This document shows positions 1-15,400 of a DNA stretch of 64,000 nucleotides, in pieces. A program made the translations under genes and the position numbers. The stretch is from Onchocerca volvulus (taxonomy: Eukaryota; Nematoda; Chromadorea; Rhabditida; Onchocercidae), in assembly GCA_000499405.2 (NCBI GenBank), contig HG738138.1, forward strand, positions 13,703,208 to 13,767,207, in the 5' to 3' direction. The notes beneath the pieces were generated by a model. The model saw only the letters and a program-made list of their open reading frames with translations. It made no database searches and was not told the origin of the DNA. Within the stretch, counting starts at the first letter, position 1, and every line of letters begins with the position of its first letter.

Positions 1-252
1 TATCTTTTGCATGTAAATACTGTATTCTTGAATGGTCATATGTCCGGCATTTTTATCTTAGATTTCTTTTGTAGTCGTTTAACAGTCTGGGAAATATCAT
101 TTGATTTATTCAAGTTTAATTCAACAAATCGAAATATGCAACGCGGTGTGTGCACTTAATATATACGCTAAATGTTCGTCCTGCTTGTTTGCTGATTAGA
201 GTTTATTTTTAGATTCTTCATTTTAGCTTAGTGTTGCATATCTTAATTTCAG

Positions 253-3200
253 TATTGATTTCACATCTAAATGATGTGTCCTATGAATGTCGAATTGTTA
301 CTCTGAAAAAATTGATGTTATCTTCGAAGGAGGAAGTCGATCTTGTGGTTTCTTTTTCTTTCCATTTCTATTTTGATCGCCATTATTCATGAAGAAATTA
401 TAAATCCCAATATAATTCGTTTCTTATAATGGAATGTTTCAGATTTGCTTCGATTGTTAAGATAATACTTTTTTGTTTGATATAAAATGATGCCTTTAGA
501 GATTCGAAATCCATTTTTATATTTTAATATGCATGCCAGGACATTATGAAGTCTTTTAAGCCCATAATAATATATAGTGAATCTGCAGAGTCATTGCAAT
601 GCCAGCTAAGTGAAATAAATCATAAGCAATCAGATCATGTTGAACGGCGTTGTTAGGAAACATTATTCTCAGGTTAATATGGCACTGAGTGATTCCGAAG
701 AACGAGTAAGGCGAGCAGCAACAGTTCGAATTATCAAGGATGTCGATCTGAAAGCCTTATCTATCAAACAACGCATGGATTTAGTGCAGGGCGTTATGAA
801 TATGAGTGGTAAGTGCTTTTAATAGCTTTATAAGGAAAAAAAAGCTATGATAACTTGGTTGTTTTAATAGATATTAAAGTGAAAATTTGGAACTGTTACG
901 AAGTGTTCTATGATAAACTCGTTGTAAAATAAAGATAAAGAGGCGGTATAAAATTCTTTTTACGCTGTGCTTTTTTTTTTTTTTTTTTCGCATTATGCTT
1001 ATAATCATTGTTCCAGCTCGAGGTCAAAATCAAGCTGTGATTTTAAATGATTTACTCAGAGAATGGCTTAAAACAGCTTGTGGAGTGGATACGTTACCGG
1101 ACAGCGGTGATGAACTGTCTTCATTTTACAGCATTGCATCGTCTCATTTACTGCGTTTTTTAGAACCGTTAACACAGGAACAGGCAATTTATTTACCGAT
1201 TTTCAATTCTATGTTAAGAATTTTATATGAATGGGAATGTGATCCACATTTTCACTAAAAATTTCAGTTTAGTGAAAATCATAGATTATTCATTCCTGCT
1301 TTCAGGTAAGTCATGATTTGATGCTTCATTCACTTCAATATTGCCGTGAAAAAATGGGTTTTGGTTCAATCGAGGTGCAAGATTTTTTGAAGACGCTGAA
1401 CCGAAACGCGGAAGATATAACTCTTCATCGACATAACTGTAATAAATTGATCGAAGAGGGGTATCTTAGCAATCTTTACAATAAAGCTTGCAAGTTAATA
1501 TAGAACTAGATAGCTTTAAATTTGCAAGTTAAATTTATAGAGAGGCTTAAGTTGGCGAAATTAACGCACAGTAGGTGGAGAGAGGAAATTTATATTCTTT
1601 AATGCTTCCATTCTAAATCTGTTGCACCTAGTGTTTCCGTAAAATCGAAAACAATATAACATCAAGCCTTTTCGGGGATTTTGAGGCAGTTTAAGTTGGA
1701 TGGTTTCTTTCTTTTTTAAAAAAAATCTTCTCCCTAACTAATTTTAATTTGATAAGTATTTCAGAAGTTTAGTTTTTGCTGTAGAGATATAAAAATTTTC
1801 TTTAAATTAGCGTGTAGTTTTCAGCTGGTCATCACTTGAACAAGCGAATGCTGTATTTTATTGGCGTTGCCTGCTGGATTTTTGTAAATCAAAGTGTATA
1901 ACGGATGCAGACTGGTCGGAATGCCATTATCGTTTGCTGCCAACTATGCGGACCTTTTGTGAACTTATGCAAAAGTAAATTCTGATTTGATTCGTAAAAT
2001 ATTAGTAAATTGAGCATTGATAATCTGTTAACTGCTATTATCGAATATTGATTACAAAGATTTCCAGAAAAAATGTCGATTTCATAATCACTTGTTATTA
2101 TAGTTACATAACTATTGTATTATCAAGTGATGAAACAGAAGCGCTCTTTGCATTGAAAAATTTCACTATAATGCAATTGCTTAAAATAATCTCACTTTTT
2201 GATCAAGGAGATTCGTCTGGATGGTAAACATTTCAACATCATTGTAAAAAAAAACACTTTATTTTCCAGAATTTTCTTAAATTTAACATTTCTTTTGCAA
2301 CAAGCAGAAAAGTTTGTTATGGTCTTGTTCAGAGGTCTTGTTCAGACTTTGTAACTTAGTAATTAACCATTTCGACAATGTTGAGAATGTTAGATGCTTA
2401 ATTAAAATTCCCTGAATGGGTCTAAAATAACTCAGATTATTGGAATCGTAATGTTTTTCTTCAAGCCGTATTGACAAAATTCATTCAGGAAAACTTGGCA
2501 AATTTCATGCGAAAATGTTTTGGGTAATATGCAGCTCAATTTGACTGAAGCCCTTGTCAATGAATTTGTTCAACAAATGTACACACATCTTTGGCCTCTT
2601 CCAGAGCAAAACGATGTTTGTTATTAATGCCATGATTTCTGATTATGAAGGCTAAATCAACAAGTCCTAATTCCAAGCTGGAATATTTCTTTGCTCTGTC
2701 CTTTGGCTGCATCAAGTCTTTGCATTATTGTCGAGGTTATTTTAGGGAATTTTGAATTTTTCTGTGGTTAAAATATGAAACTGATATTTGTTAATTTAGG
2801 AAGCTCTTTCAAATCTATGTGATTTAACGAGTTCTATCGTACATAAGGCTCTTTTTCCCAATGCAACCATGCTGGCTGCAAATCAGACGATTGGAATTGC
2901 AGGAAATGAAACAGCTGCTGAATTTGAAAATGGAGAGGTTCATTTACTGTCAATTTTTTCATAATCTTTTTTTACTATTTATGCAGGATTCTCAGATCTA
3001 ACCACTAATCATGGAATTGGATGAGTCGTTATTTGATTGACTAGTGGAAGTGATCTTTATCTTCCTAAATTCTTTTTATTTAAGAATCCTCAATGTGACG
3101 GTGGGTCGGATTTTTCGCTTAGTATAATGTGCCTTCTGAGATGCATATACATACACTTCTTCCTGAAAATTTTGCTTTTCTAGCAATGCAAGTCTTCTGT

Positions 3201-6200
3201 CATATCTACCGTCCAATCAAGATAAGGAGACACTGGTTGTTGAGTACAAAGAGATAATACTCATAATTTAAGGTCGACGATGATGCTGTGTATCGTTGTA
3301 TTATGATTGTAAGTGCGATGTTGAAGACGAATCGTTATAAAAGAATGAATGCTTTGCTACATGGAGTTCTGGAGAATATTGTAAGTAAATCTCTTTGAAG
3401 GATTTTCACTTTCCCTTTTTTTTTGTGTATGTGTTTATATGCATTTATTAACTGAAGCAAAAGAAAAAGTGGTCTATCTTTCCTTTCATTCAAATGGTTA
3501 CCGAATGACTTCATCAGCAGATTGTTAAGGTATAACAGAATATCAATGTCTTACTTTCAGAGGGGACCAACTTATTTCATTAGCTCTAGTTTTTTTTAGC
3601 ATATGTGATAATGGTGACTCAATAAACGTTGATGGAATAATAATAACTTAATAATTTGCTACATCATTCAGATCGAAAGAAGTGTAGTAGCAGCTGATGT
3701 TAACTGTCGAATTCTTGCATTTGAAGCGATGGGTATTCTAGCTATGTATGATCGTCGTGTTGCATTTGAGAAAACAATTTTGATCAAAGAAACTCTTAAA
3801 ATTGATCAACGCTTGAGAGTACACTTTTTTTATAATTTGTTATCAGTTATTGCTGATTAAAAAATGTGAAATTTTACAATAACTATTGGGAAAGAATTCA
3901 AATTCGTAGTTTCTCTTCGGATGCTTCAGTAAGCTTGCCGAAGATGCAGCGGTTGCATGAAAAATTATTAGCGATTATGAATATTAGATTCATGTGATAT
4001 TTAATCAACAAGTAACTTCTTGAGTTGTCCTTTTGGAATTTGGAATCATCTTCCATCTTGTTTGATGCTTTTAATTTTAATAGTTCGGAAATGCGATAAA
4101 GAGCAATTACCAAGCATTATAATCGCTTTTTCCTCCAATTCCAAGAATTTCTTTTTTTTTTTGGAAATATTTGAAATAAATTTCTTATTTATTTTTTTAA
4201 GCCGACAATGCTTAATATCTTATGCAATATGGTGTTGCTACATGGTTATTCGATAGTTTCACGATGGTTCAGTGCTGAATTAGAATCAACAACTCCAAGC
4301 GACGAGCTTTTACAAGTTTTTGCCGAATATATTGATAGTCTGGTAAAACTTCACTTCCTAATGAATTTTGTCTTTTCTTTAAAATCAAATTGCAGAATTG
4401 CACTTTGTTTTTTGATATAACTTTTATGGTTAACTTGCTCGTTTTTCAGGATCCGGAAACAAGTTTTACAGCGTGTGAATGTCTATGTAAGATGTTTCTG
4501 AAGGAGGCAAATGTTGCATGGACGAGTATATTAAGCCGTTTGTTGCTCAAGGCATTTGATCCAGCAACTAACAACATTCCCAAACTGAAAGCTTGTTTGG
4601 TTACATTCATACCAGTATTTGCTGAATGGAGCAGGTGGGTGCTAATTACATGTTTCTGCGTTAACAACTTTTAATCGTTTGGAATAAACTGATATTTCAA
4701 TATGTTATTGTCATTTGGATACTCAACATGATTGATTATCAGATTTTGTTCGATATCTTATAGCTTAATAAAGGCATAGTGCATTGACTATCATATCAAT
4801 AACTTATTCTAAACTTTAAAATAATGACTGTTATATAAATAATTTAGTGGACTTATTCATTTTATAGGGAACATCAAATGCTGTTGGTTGAAGCATTTCC
4901 AGAAACTTTCGATGCACTGCGTAGTGATGAACAGTTCGTCGGTTCGCTTTCGTGTATAAATGTTGCAGCAGTTGGATCATGCTTTGTGCATGCGACAAGT
5001 TCACAGTTGCTGAATGGTGCTGATAAACAGGTATAGTTTGTAATGAATTTTTAATTTTGAGCATGACGTTTAATTTCTTTGCAATTCATAGAGATGAATT
5101 GGTGATTATTTAGCTGGGTTTTTAGAGATAAGTTGCGTATGTAGTGTAGTAGATCGGAACTAGAGGAAGATAAATTGAGAGAACACTTCTATAATTGTTT
5201 TAACGTTTTACTTTGTTTCGATAACGTGATGGGTGCATTGAGAATCTAGATGAATAGCATTAGATAGTTTTTTCAACGCATCGAAGTTTTTAAAAGAGCT
5301 TAAACTCTTTTAATAAATATTTTTGAGTTAAATTAGTTATTTTGTTCATTGTGTCTTAATTTTCAGAAAGGATCAGTTCATCCTTTTTTATGCCAGAAAA
5401 TCCTGGCTGCACTTAGTGATGATCCAGAAGATGACTATGCCTCAATATATTGTAAGATGCTATCGGACATTGATGCAAGTGATTGGATAAATATTACGGA
5501 AATAAATGCCTTAATTGCTGATACGGATGATGTGATTGATGTAAGTAAAAATATAGTTAGCTATATCGAAATAAATTTCTCGATATCGTATTTTCCCTAA
5601 ATTTCCATATGAATAACTACTGACAGCTGGAAAGTGATCGTGGAGGATATTCTGATCTTTAAGCAGACTATAAAAATAATGTGTAAGCTTTTGGAAGCTG
5701 AATTTGGTGAACAAATCATTTCTCCTATGCTTTATAACTTAAAGTGATCTTGATATGATATCTGGATTATATGCTTAAGAGTGAAAGGACAATGATGTCA
5801 GTAGAGTTTTCATGCCCTTGTTATTGAGAAATTGAGTTCATTTTAGCTCTATAGCGATATGGAAGAAACTCGAGAATACATTCGATCATTGGTGTCATTT
5901 TCTAAAAAGTTGCGAAAAAGAGTTGCCAGTTTGGAAACGTTGATTTCAACAAGGAAGGTCAGTGCTTGGGATATATGTGCTTCACCTACCGGAAGCAATT
6001 TCAGCCACTAGCAGTTTTTTTACCTTGTTTTGTTTTTAATTCCGTATTGCCATTGTTTTGTTATTTTCGTGATAGCTTTCATCGAAGTCTTTCCGAGTTT
6101 CAGTTGTTTGCATATTACGAAATGTTAGGATGATGTATATCGTCGCCACTACTTCAAGGAATTAAAGCTGCATTTACTTTTTTGAAAATTCGATAGAATT

Positions 6201-7462
6201 CATACTAAAATAAAGGAATTCTGAAATGGTGACGATGTCATCGTTGTACGGGTTGTTATTTTCAGCATGGTGACAGCGAATCCGTAAATGAGCATGATGA
6301 TGATGATGAAAGTGAAATTTTAAAGGTTTCGAAACTTGTACTTCGAGAAAGTAACAAGACAAATGGCTGTAAGCCCCAAGCAAACAAACAAAGCAAAAGA
6401 AAAGTGTGTACTGATTCGAAGCCTAAAAATCCGACTAAGGTTATTTTTTCGGAAGGTGTTCGGAAAGTCCATTGTAACTTTCATAAGCTGGATTTCTTCA
6501 TAAAGCTGGTAGAGTCTTACTTAAGACAGATGTTTTAAAATTAAAAGACAATATCATAAAAAAGTCTTTTGCTCATCTCTTCCCAAGATTTGGTGAGCTT
6601 TTTTGGTTCCAAATTCTACCATCATTGTTGTTTTCTTCCAACTGCTACCATGCAAAGTGATACGGATGTTGTTTGGGGTAATGACTGATTATCTGTATGT
6701 ACCGTAATGAAATAGTGACTTATTATTTGCCTGAAAATTTCAGGTTATATGACATATTAGCTTGTGTATCGGAGGCATGGATCATCTTAATGTTTAGTAT
6801 ATAAGATGTTGTTGATAATTTATATAAGCTGCATACATACGATAATGCACAGTATGATTGCATGATATCATACAAATCTACTGAAACCATTTTCACTGCA
6901 TTCATATCTGAATGGTGGATATTGTGGAATTTTAATTATTAGCATCTTTGCAGTAGATAGAAATTTGATAATAACAAGCAAGTGGTAAACTAGGCTTTGT
7001 GATTATCATATCTCTCCTGTCACCTAAGGAAATAATTAGACTATTAAAGATGATTCTTCATCATATGTTCATCATAGGAAAAACAAAAGTTTGTTTTACA
7101 TTTGACAATCATGGCATGGTGCTTCGCTTATATTTTTTCTGCTTTCCAACAGTTCAATATAAAACTGATTTATAATTAACATCTGTTTAGTATTTTGATC
7201 ATCAGATACTTAAAAAGTGGGGTTTCAGCCAAGATTTACGAAAACGAAGGCTATATCACATGATATAAAAGAATTATTGCGAGAGGATATAGATCAGAAT
7301 AAGAATGATCAAGTTTCAAGTGATAATAATGGAATATTCAGTACCAAATCCAAGCTTATTGCTGTCACGCCAGGTACACAACGTCAAAGACCTTTACTGG
7401 CTCGTGCAGCAAAAGTTGCTCAAAAAATTTTGAAAGAAGATTCACTTGATGAGGAAGAGTGA
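253..7462 (+). CDS. capg-1: Condensin complex subunit 3 (CAP-G), 5' end incomplete
   Basis: HEAT-repeat, non-SMC subunit of condensin, which compacts mitotic chromosomes. Exons read: 253-344, 673-808, 1017-about 1238, about 1306-1493, 1825-1974, 2104-2223, 2489-2615, 2651-2735, 2804-2937, 3273-3380, 3672-3818, 4202-4342, 4450-4634, 4868-5030, 5367-5540, 5847-5957, 6266-6439 and 7229-7462 (TGA stop). The order of matches follows vertebrate NCAPG: ALSIKQRMDLVQG (human AMSIAQRVMLLQQG), EQANAVYWRCLLDFCKSK, ILSRLLLKAF, then CLVTFIPVFAEWSR (human HCLGVFFPVFAYASR). The C-terminal exons are acidic then basic and end in a DEEE tail, as in other CAP-G proteins. Reading phases agree at most junctions. 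The exon 3/4 junction near 1240-1306 does not fit a phase-compatible GT donor and is unresolved. The start codon was not found and probably lies upstream of the window. Confidence 0.88.
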
Positions 7463-10400
7463 ACTAGAGGCCAGTCGATCACTGGATACTATTTTTTTAC
7501 TTGAGAATTGTTGTTTAATAGAAATACTCTATGAGTCAATGTGACATAACTTTGTATTTATGCAAGCAGTATGTTATCATGGAATGGAAAAATCTCTATG
7601 GAACCAGTAATTTTTCTAGTTTCCTTCTGCTTCTTTTATCCATTTCATCCCATACCCTGTCACTTCGTTTGATCGTGGAATTTCACGTAGAAAGTAATTC
7701 TTGTTGCGTTTCTTTCATGAGGAACGACATTTATGAGAAAAGAAAAAATGTTTAGGCAAGGGTCTATAATGTATTTTTTAAGTTAACAAATCTCAAATGT
7801 CTTATCATTTTTCGGTATATTATCATCTTTTTCAAGGAATTATGCATACATTTACGATAACTTTCATTGCAAAAAAATACTGCCACTGCAGAAATAACCA
7901 TGTACCATATGTTTTATATTTATCCTTCTATGCGCAACACCGTTTAATACATGCAAATTTTTTCATCAACACTATAAATGATTTGTTATGCTCCTTATTC
8001 ATTAAAAAAGTTCAATTATTTCTCAGATTTTTCTCTTTTAACTTTTTTTTTTTTTTTTTTTTTTTTCTTTTTTGTTTACTCTAATAAATTGAAGGCAATA
8101 AAGTTATAAGAAATGTATTATACGAAAATAGCAGTGATTATGTTAAAAGTAAGACCAGAATGAATCATTTGGAAATTGACTATAAACAAAATCAATCAGA
8201 AGCGCAGTCAAAAATCTCACATCCGTTATTAAGAATCTTGCATCCATTAAATGTTTTCATTTGGGAGGAAATATCAGAATTTAAATTTTTTAAATTGTAA
8301 TCTAATTACTGAGTTTCTCATATAGAAAAAGAAGAAATTTTCATATCTTTTGGTTCTTTTTTCACGTATGGACACAAAAATTGCTACTATAAGGAAAATT
8401 TCTGGAAAATGGAATTGAAAATATGTTCGGCAGTCATAAAGTTATGTCATTTTGCAGGATTGATCACAATATAACAGCAATTGTGTGGAGTAATTTACTT
8501 AATGACCAATGTCATAACTTCATTCACTTCATACTGATATAATCATCATACTTGGATTACAACAACCGTATTATCAACGAGAAAGATGATATTTAGTTAA
8601 TCAGCAGTAAATTTAAGTAGCAAATTCAATATGATGTGTATATTTCAAAAAAAAAAAAAAAAAAAAAAAAAGAAAAGAAATTAAATTGATTGTATTTGAA
8701 AAAATGAGAGTGAAATAATGACATTTCCCTTGAACATTTAATAAGCAAACAACATGAATATAACAAAAATCGGTTTTAGGAGGCTTTCGTCGTCTATTAC
8801 CAATTTTGAAAAATAGCCTAAAATTACTCAGTCTTTAGAAACTTTTATGGAATATGCGCTACATTAAAAATATCATTTCGGCACAAATACTGTGAAATGT
8901 GACTACTTCTTGGTATAAATATGAAAATATGAAATAAAAATATTTGGTAATATGATGCTAACTGTTATCCGCAAATAAGTAATAGACACGGTCAAACTTG
9001 TCAGTAAAATTCTGACTTTCTTTGCTGCAGACAAATTTTATTTAAAATTTTATATTTAGCAAAGTATAATATCAACAAATTATTAACCAGTTTACCGCAA
9101 ACTCAATTAACTGATAATTTAAATAATAATTGATTCAGCTTTAGAAAAAGAATCATGCAAAAAGTCAAATTATAGATCAAAATTTTGTTTTTTTTTATTT
9201 TTTCATGCAAGGATTGGCTCTTTGAATTGTCATTGTATTTCAGTGCTTAGAATATTTACATAGTTCTCTTTTTTCTCTCTTTATTATTATTATGTGGTAC
9301 CTGGAAAAGTTTTAAATAATTTAACTTTTTACTTCAAATTTTTCTTCTCAAAAATTTCGAAATTTTCTGCAATTGCTGTCTGCTTCAAAGTAAACATTTT
9401 TTTAATAAATAAATGATTTAAAAGCAAAAATATTTGTTGAAAAATTGAAATTTAAGTAGACTGTGCAAATTTTTGACAAGCTTTTGACTTATTTCCACTC
9501 ATTTCAACTGGTTATAATTTCAGTATAATTATATCAAAGATTCTTTTTTGGCTCTTCGATATTAAAATAATTGGATGTAAATTTTATCTTGAGAAAAATT
9601 CCCGTAAATAAATAATTCCACAAATTCTAAATGCTTAATTTTCAGATTTATTGTTTTTCAATCCCTAAATTTCATATTAAATGCAAATTTTACTGCTTTT
9701 TTAAATTTTACAAGGTAATTTCTTTCTTTCTGTTCTTTGTTATTAAGAATTTTACTTCTATCAGAAATTTGTATATTTCCTATTTTTTTCTGCAATAAGT
9801 AAGTTAATTATTATAAAATTTCCATATCATTTATTTTTAAATAATTTTTTCAATATATGTTTTAACTTTTAAGACTGCTTAGAATAAATATAAAATTCTT
9901 AAAAATTCTGATTTTATTTGTATGACAAATTTATTTGATAGGTAACAATATCAACAACTAAGGAAGTAAGCATATAAATCATACGAACATATGGTACCAG
10001 AAGTATGTGCAAAAAATTAATGAAATAAAATAATTGCAAACTGTAAAACACTTGTAGGCTCGAATTGATTGCAAATTACAAATGAAATTATACGCTAAAC
10101 GTTTGCAATGGAAAAAAAAGAATGATGAAAATATTGATGGTAATATAGTGATAGAAATGAAAATGGTATTTGAACAAATAAATTTTTTTATTATTAAAAA
10201 ATAAAGCTAAATATTGGCAAAAAAAAAGTTGTTCGTTGAGAAGAAGATAGAATAATAGTTGAAAACAAAGCAAAAAATATTTGTACGTGTTTGTGTGTGC
10301 ATGTATCCATTTGTAAGAATAGTGATATATAATTAAAAAGTTCAGGAAGATGTCCTTTTCTACTTCCTTGTTGCACGATTGGTGATAAGTTAGCACAATC

Positions 10401-12498
10401 AATAAAAGATTATTAACATTACAGTGGAAAGTTCGAAGCTATTTTTTCTTTCAATGCAATTTTAATAACTGATAAGAGATAGTCAATGTAAACATGAATC
10501 ATTAATAGGAAACAGTCAAAGTAAACATTAATTATTAGGAGAAGATTAATCATCGATGTAGATAATAATCATTAAGACGAGGTCATTTATATTATCACAT
10601 CACAGAAAGGGAAAGGATAATTTTTTAAACAGAGAAGAAGCAATAATCAGCGATTTTTCAGTGTTTTAGTTAATAACTGACCCCCATCTTCATTACATTA
10701 ATTACAATCTTATTCTATTTCTTGTTGCTAGCAATATGGATTCATTATCATAACATAAACGATTTCATTATTTGGCATCCAGTGCAAGTTTTGTTTTTTT
10801 AATTTTTTGCCTAAATTACAATTTTTCGAAATTTCACCATTAAATATTTTAATTTATGTGGGTATTCAAAGCCAAAATGTTTATCTAGTTTAAACAGATT
10901 TTTAAATATTTCTATGAGTATTTAGGAATCTATATGAATATTTTTAAAAATAAAATGATTTTTCCTTCTACATTTTTGATTTTCATGTTATTTCAAATTT
11001 AGATTGTCATGTAGTGAAGATATTTTACATTATGAGAGGATGGAATTTCAGAGAGTGAGAGGAAAAAGAAAAAACCTTGGTTGACATTCTTTTCTCTTAT
11101 TTTAGAGATATTTTCTCATTTGCGATCATCGATTGCGTTCAAAACAAGAAAAATGTTTTTCATGTCCGAGCGAAAATACAAATCTGAGACATTTTTAAAT
11201 CGGATAAAACATCATAATTTACCGGTGGCAGTCAATGTCATTTTCTGTCAATATCGTTAGGTGTTTATTTTTAGGACGAAACACTGCAATCATTTTTATC
11301 AGTAAGGTGATATTACAAATTATTCCTAAAATCTTGTCATAAAGTATCATCCTAAGACTAAGCCTATACATTTCATATGTCGATAAATTCATTGCTTTCA
11401 GTGATGCAATTAGACAATATATATATATATATATATTTTGTCTGATCACACCACTGAAAGTAATATAAATAAGTGTCGAAAATTAGCTTTTCACGGAATA
11501 TACATGCTATTTGACGTCAGATTATTTATTGGGATCTATTTTATTAGGTTATCTGCAAGTAATTCAGGTTAAATTAAACTGTAAGTGTTTACAAACTATT
11601 TAATCCATTTAGATTATTCGGAAGTGCCGAATCTTGATCTTTTCATTGCCATTTCATTGTCAACTTATTCATTGTTGAATGTATTGTAACTGAATTAATC
11701 CACTTGAATTTTCTCGAATTAGAAACAAACTTCTAAAATTCGAAAAATCGAAACTGTTCTACTTCAAATTATAATAATATTTATAGTATGCTTAAATTAC
11801 AGTCATGACACCTTAAATTTTACATTCAAAGTTCAGATTAATTTTAATATAAAATTTCAAGAATAGTAATTAAAATTGCTCTAATGCTTGATTTATTTTT
11901 TCTTGAATTATTTAGCATATTTTAGATTTGATAGATATAAATTATTTTGATTTGCAACAATACATTCAATTTTATTTGTAATTGATTACAAAATTTCATT
12001 TTTTCTTTTCAAATGGACTAAATCGAACCAAATTTTTCAAGGTTGCAAAAAGTGCTGGTAAAATCATCTTTTCAATACTTAATTTACTTTAATGTTTTTT
12101 CTAAATTTTAAATTCATAACTGTCTTTTCTCCTTCTTTTATTTTTTAACTGAAGTCAGTAAAAAATACCGAATAATTTATAAAATGTTGATATCATTAAT
12201 AATTTTATTTTTTCCATTCAAAATTGTTAGAACATATGGTTTTTTTTGTTTTTGTATATTATAATAAAAAAAACTAAATAGAAAACACTTTTCCTGTTGA
12301 AAAAATATTGATCTATCATAGCAACAGTTGTTGTTAAGTTTGCTATGAAATTTAACAGCCGTTTCCTGATTTGTTCGTTAGTTTCCGTTATCAAAATATG
12401 CTCAAATTTGATAACAAATCGAATTTTTTAAATTAATTTCATTTTTTACAGCCGCAAAAAAAGGCGAAACAATAAACGAAAATCAATTATCGATAACA
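7463..12498. other. Gene-poor AT-rich interval
   Basis: About 5 kb with no exon chain I can support. It contains long homopolymer runs (T run near 8043-8066, A run near 8648-8671) and a short AT dinucleotide run near 11419-11438. Open frames here are low-complexity and lack splice or family support. The right end must contain the promoter of the first lipase gene, but no element was recognised. Confidence 0.6.
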
Positions 12499-15400
12499 AT
12501 GATAAATTTGCGTAATATCAATATGGTTGTCACTATTGGCACTTTTTTTTTTATCACACCTACTCATTGTTATTTGGATATACCACCAGAAGCAAAAATG
12601 ACTGCTGTATGTTTTTAAAATTTTACTATATTTTCTTTATTTTGGACTAATAAATTAGTTTGTCGCATTGTTACTTCTTTTATCTCAATCTATAAATACT
12701 AAAGATTTTTTCACGTCTTCTCCTGTAAATTATGGTTCACTCAAATGTCATATAAATTTTGAAGAATGATATTATCAAATGGTAATTATCTTTATGTTGC
12801 AGTTATCAAAATTGTTATGCATATATACATCATTTTATATATCCATAATTTTGATGATTAATTTAGATTAAACCAATTTTGTATAATTATACTTTACAGA
12901 AATGTAAGTTCGCGGAATTTTTATCTCTTATATCCAAAAAATTTTGTTTCAAATTCGATAACATAAAAAAACCAATTGTCATGATTTTTTTTTTCTTAGG
13001 TTGAAATAATACTTTACCACGGTTATCCAGTGCAAGTATTTCACGCTCAAACCACTGACGGTTATATTTTAGAACTTCATCGTATTCCGTTTGGTAAAAA
13101 CAGTTAGTTTTATTTCAAGTCTTCAGAATAGCTTGTTTATGTAATATATCTGAGAGAAAAAAAAAAGTTTTATCACGTTACTGATGATGAATTTGATTAC
13201 TGAAAATGAATTTGACCATTTAATTATGAAAGTGCTTTTTTCATAGCAGTCTTATTGTTTACCAAAAATATTCTTTGAATCAATAGCTTAATGAAATGAT
13301 CAATCAATCATTTAAATATGCGATTCATTCTACCGCTAATTCTCTTGCATTAACTATTCCAAAATTTTGTCATGTGTTCTTCTTGTCTTTCCTTCATTAT
13401 AATTCCCGTGACATGATAAACATATTCAAAGTTAAATATTATAAACATTTGCATGAATATTAATATAAAAATGTATCCACTTGATAATTTTTCAGACTGT
13501 TCCACTAAGCGAAAATATAATCGCCCAGTTTTCTTGCAACATGGCTTACTTGGCTCAAGCGCTGATTGGGTAGAAAATCTTCCAAATGAATCCTTCGGTA
13601 TATTTCCCATGAGAATTTTGTCAAAAAATAAGTCACATCAAAATATAAAGTTAAAGCAATTTGTATAGTGCAACCGCAAGAAAGTATAACTCAAGAAATG
13701 TAGTAATGCAACTAACTTATGTTTGATAAGCCCATCAATTACTAATAAGTCGGTTTCTTCTCTAAATTTTATTGTATTGAGTGATATTTACAGTAGGATT
13801 TTTTTTTATTAAAAAATCTGGAAAAAAACCAAAAATAATAACATTTCCATTATTCTTGGTTGTTTCCAAATTCTATTTCAATTTTATCATTCATCCTGGC
13901 TGACGCTGGATTTGACGTGTGGCTTGGTAATTCACGTGGAAATATATACTCATTAAGTCATGTCAATTATTCCGCAAGCGATGAATTATTTTGGAAATTC
14001 AGGTAATTAATGAAAATTTATAATTGAAAGAATCGAAATTTGGAATATTTTAACGCGAAATATTGTGAATAACAAACCAAAGTTTATTAAAAGAAATTTT
14101 CTAATATTCATCAATGCTGCAAATTTTTAAAATTGCAGTTGGGATCAAATGGCAAAGTTTGATTTAGATGCAATGTTTAATGTGGTACTAAATGAAACCA
14201 AGCAAAGTAGCTTATATTATGTAGGTTTTTCTCAGGGTACATTGATTATGTTTGCCAAGCTTTCACAAGATCCAGATTTTTCATCAAAGGTTTTTTCCAA
14301 ATTTTGTTTATTGCTTAAAATCTATAATTAAAATAAACATAGCTTTTACAGTAAATTTGCCAATTGATAAAAACAAAAATGATTCAAAATTATGTACAAG
14401 CGCGGATTTGAAAATGTTTAACAATAGAAATAATCAAACGCAATAATACAAACAATGATTACTTTTTCTCAAATAAAGTGAATTCTGAAATTTTATAATT
14501 AAGATAAAAATTGAATAAAAGGAATTATAATGCATTGAGTATAGATTAATTCAAAAAAGGCAAAAAGATTATTTCGATAGAATAATTAAGCAGTAAAATT
14601 TTCAGATTCGGAAATTCTTTGCACTAGCACCAATTGGAACTGTAGCTCACGTGAAGGGATTGTTACGGCTATTTGCTACCAAACTTTTTCCTACTACTAA
14701 GATACTATTTATTTCATATAATGTCCATATTATAGTAATAAAAAAAGTAATTTTAAACCGATGACAAAAAAATGCCGATTAATTATTTTCTTCTATTGCT
14801 ATTATTGATGGAAAAAAAATGGAATGATTAATAAAATACGAAATTAATTTTCATTTCAGATAATACAACGATTCTTTGGTAACAAGTTTTTTATGGCTAA
14901 TAGTAAATTATCAAAAATACTTAGTATATCGATTTGTAAAACTTACTTTTTTAATCCATTATGCAGCAATGTTCTCTTTCAAATAGCAGGCCCCGAGAGT
15001 AATCAATTTAACAAGGTAATAGATTTGTTGAGATTTTAAATTTTAAAATGTTTTTTTTTCTGTTTATTAATAACATATAAGTTTCACATGCAATAAATAC
15101 GAAAAAATTTTAGAGTCGTTTAGTGGTATATATCGCAGGAGAAGGTGGTACATCGGTAATGAATATCATTCATTGGATACAGATGGTCAACAGTGGGAAA
15201 ATGCAAGCTTATAATTATGATTCATTGGAAGAAAATCAAATACATTACGGGCAGGTAATATTTTAATTTTCTTTATTTTGGTTAAAAAACTTTGTAGTTT
15301 GATGAAATTTAGAGGAAAATGTTAAATGATACTTGCTTATGTTTAATAAAATCCAATCATACTGTTGAATTATTAATAAGACTTTAAAAAATTATCATAA

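Noticed and set aside
3181..3258. Possible extra CAP-G exon after a TTTCTAG acceptor
   Set aside because: Exons ending at 2937 and starting at 3273 already join in phase 0 and continue the NCAPG alignment; this piece has no homology.
3898..4113. Frames on both strands between CAP-G exons
   Set aside because: The exon ending at 3818 joins directly to the one at 4202 in phase and in homology (ETLKIDQRLR to PTMLNILCN), so this is intron.
10088..10402. 104-codon minus-strand frame rich in Phe/Tyr/His
   Set aside because: Low-complexity composition typical of AT-rich non-coding DNA; no splice or family support.
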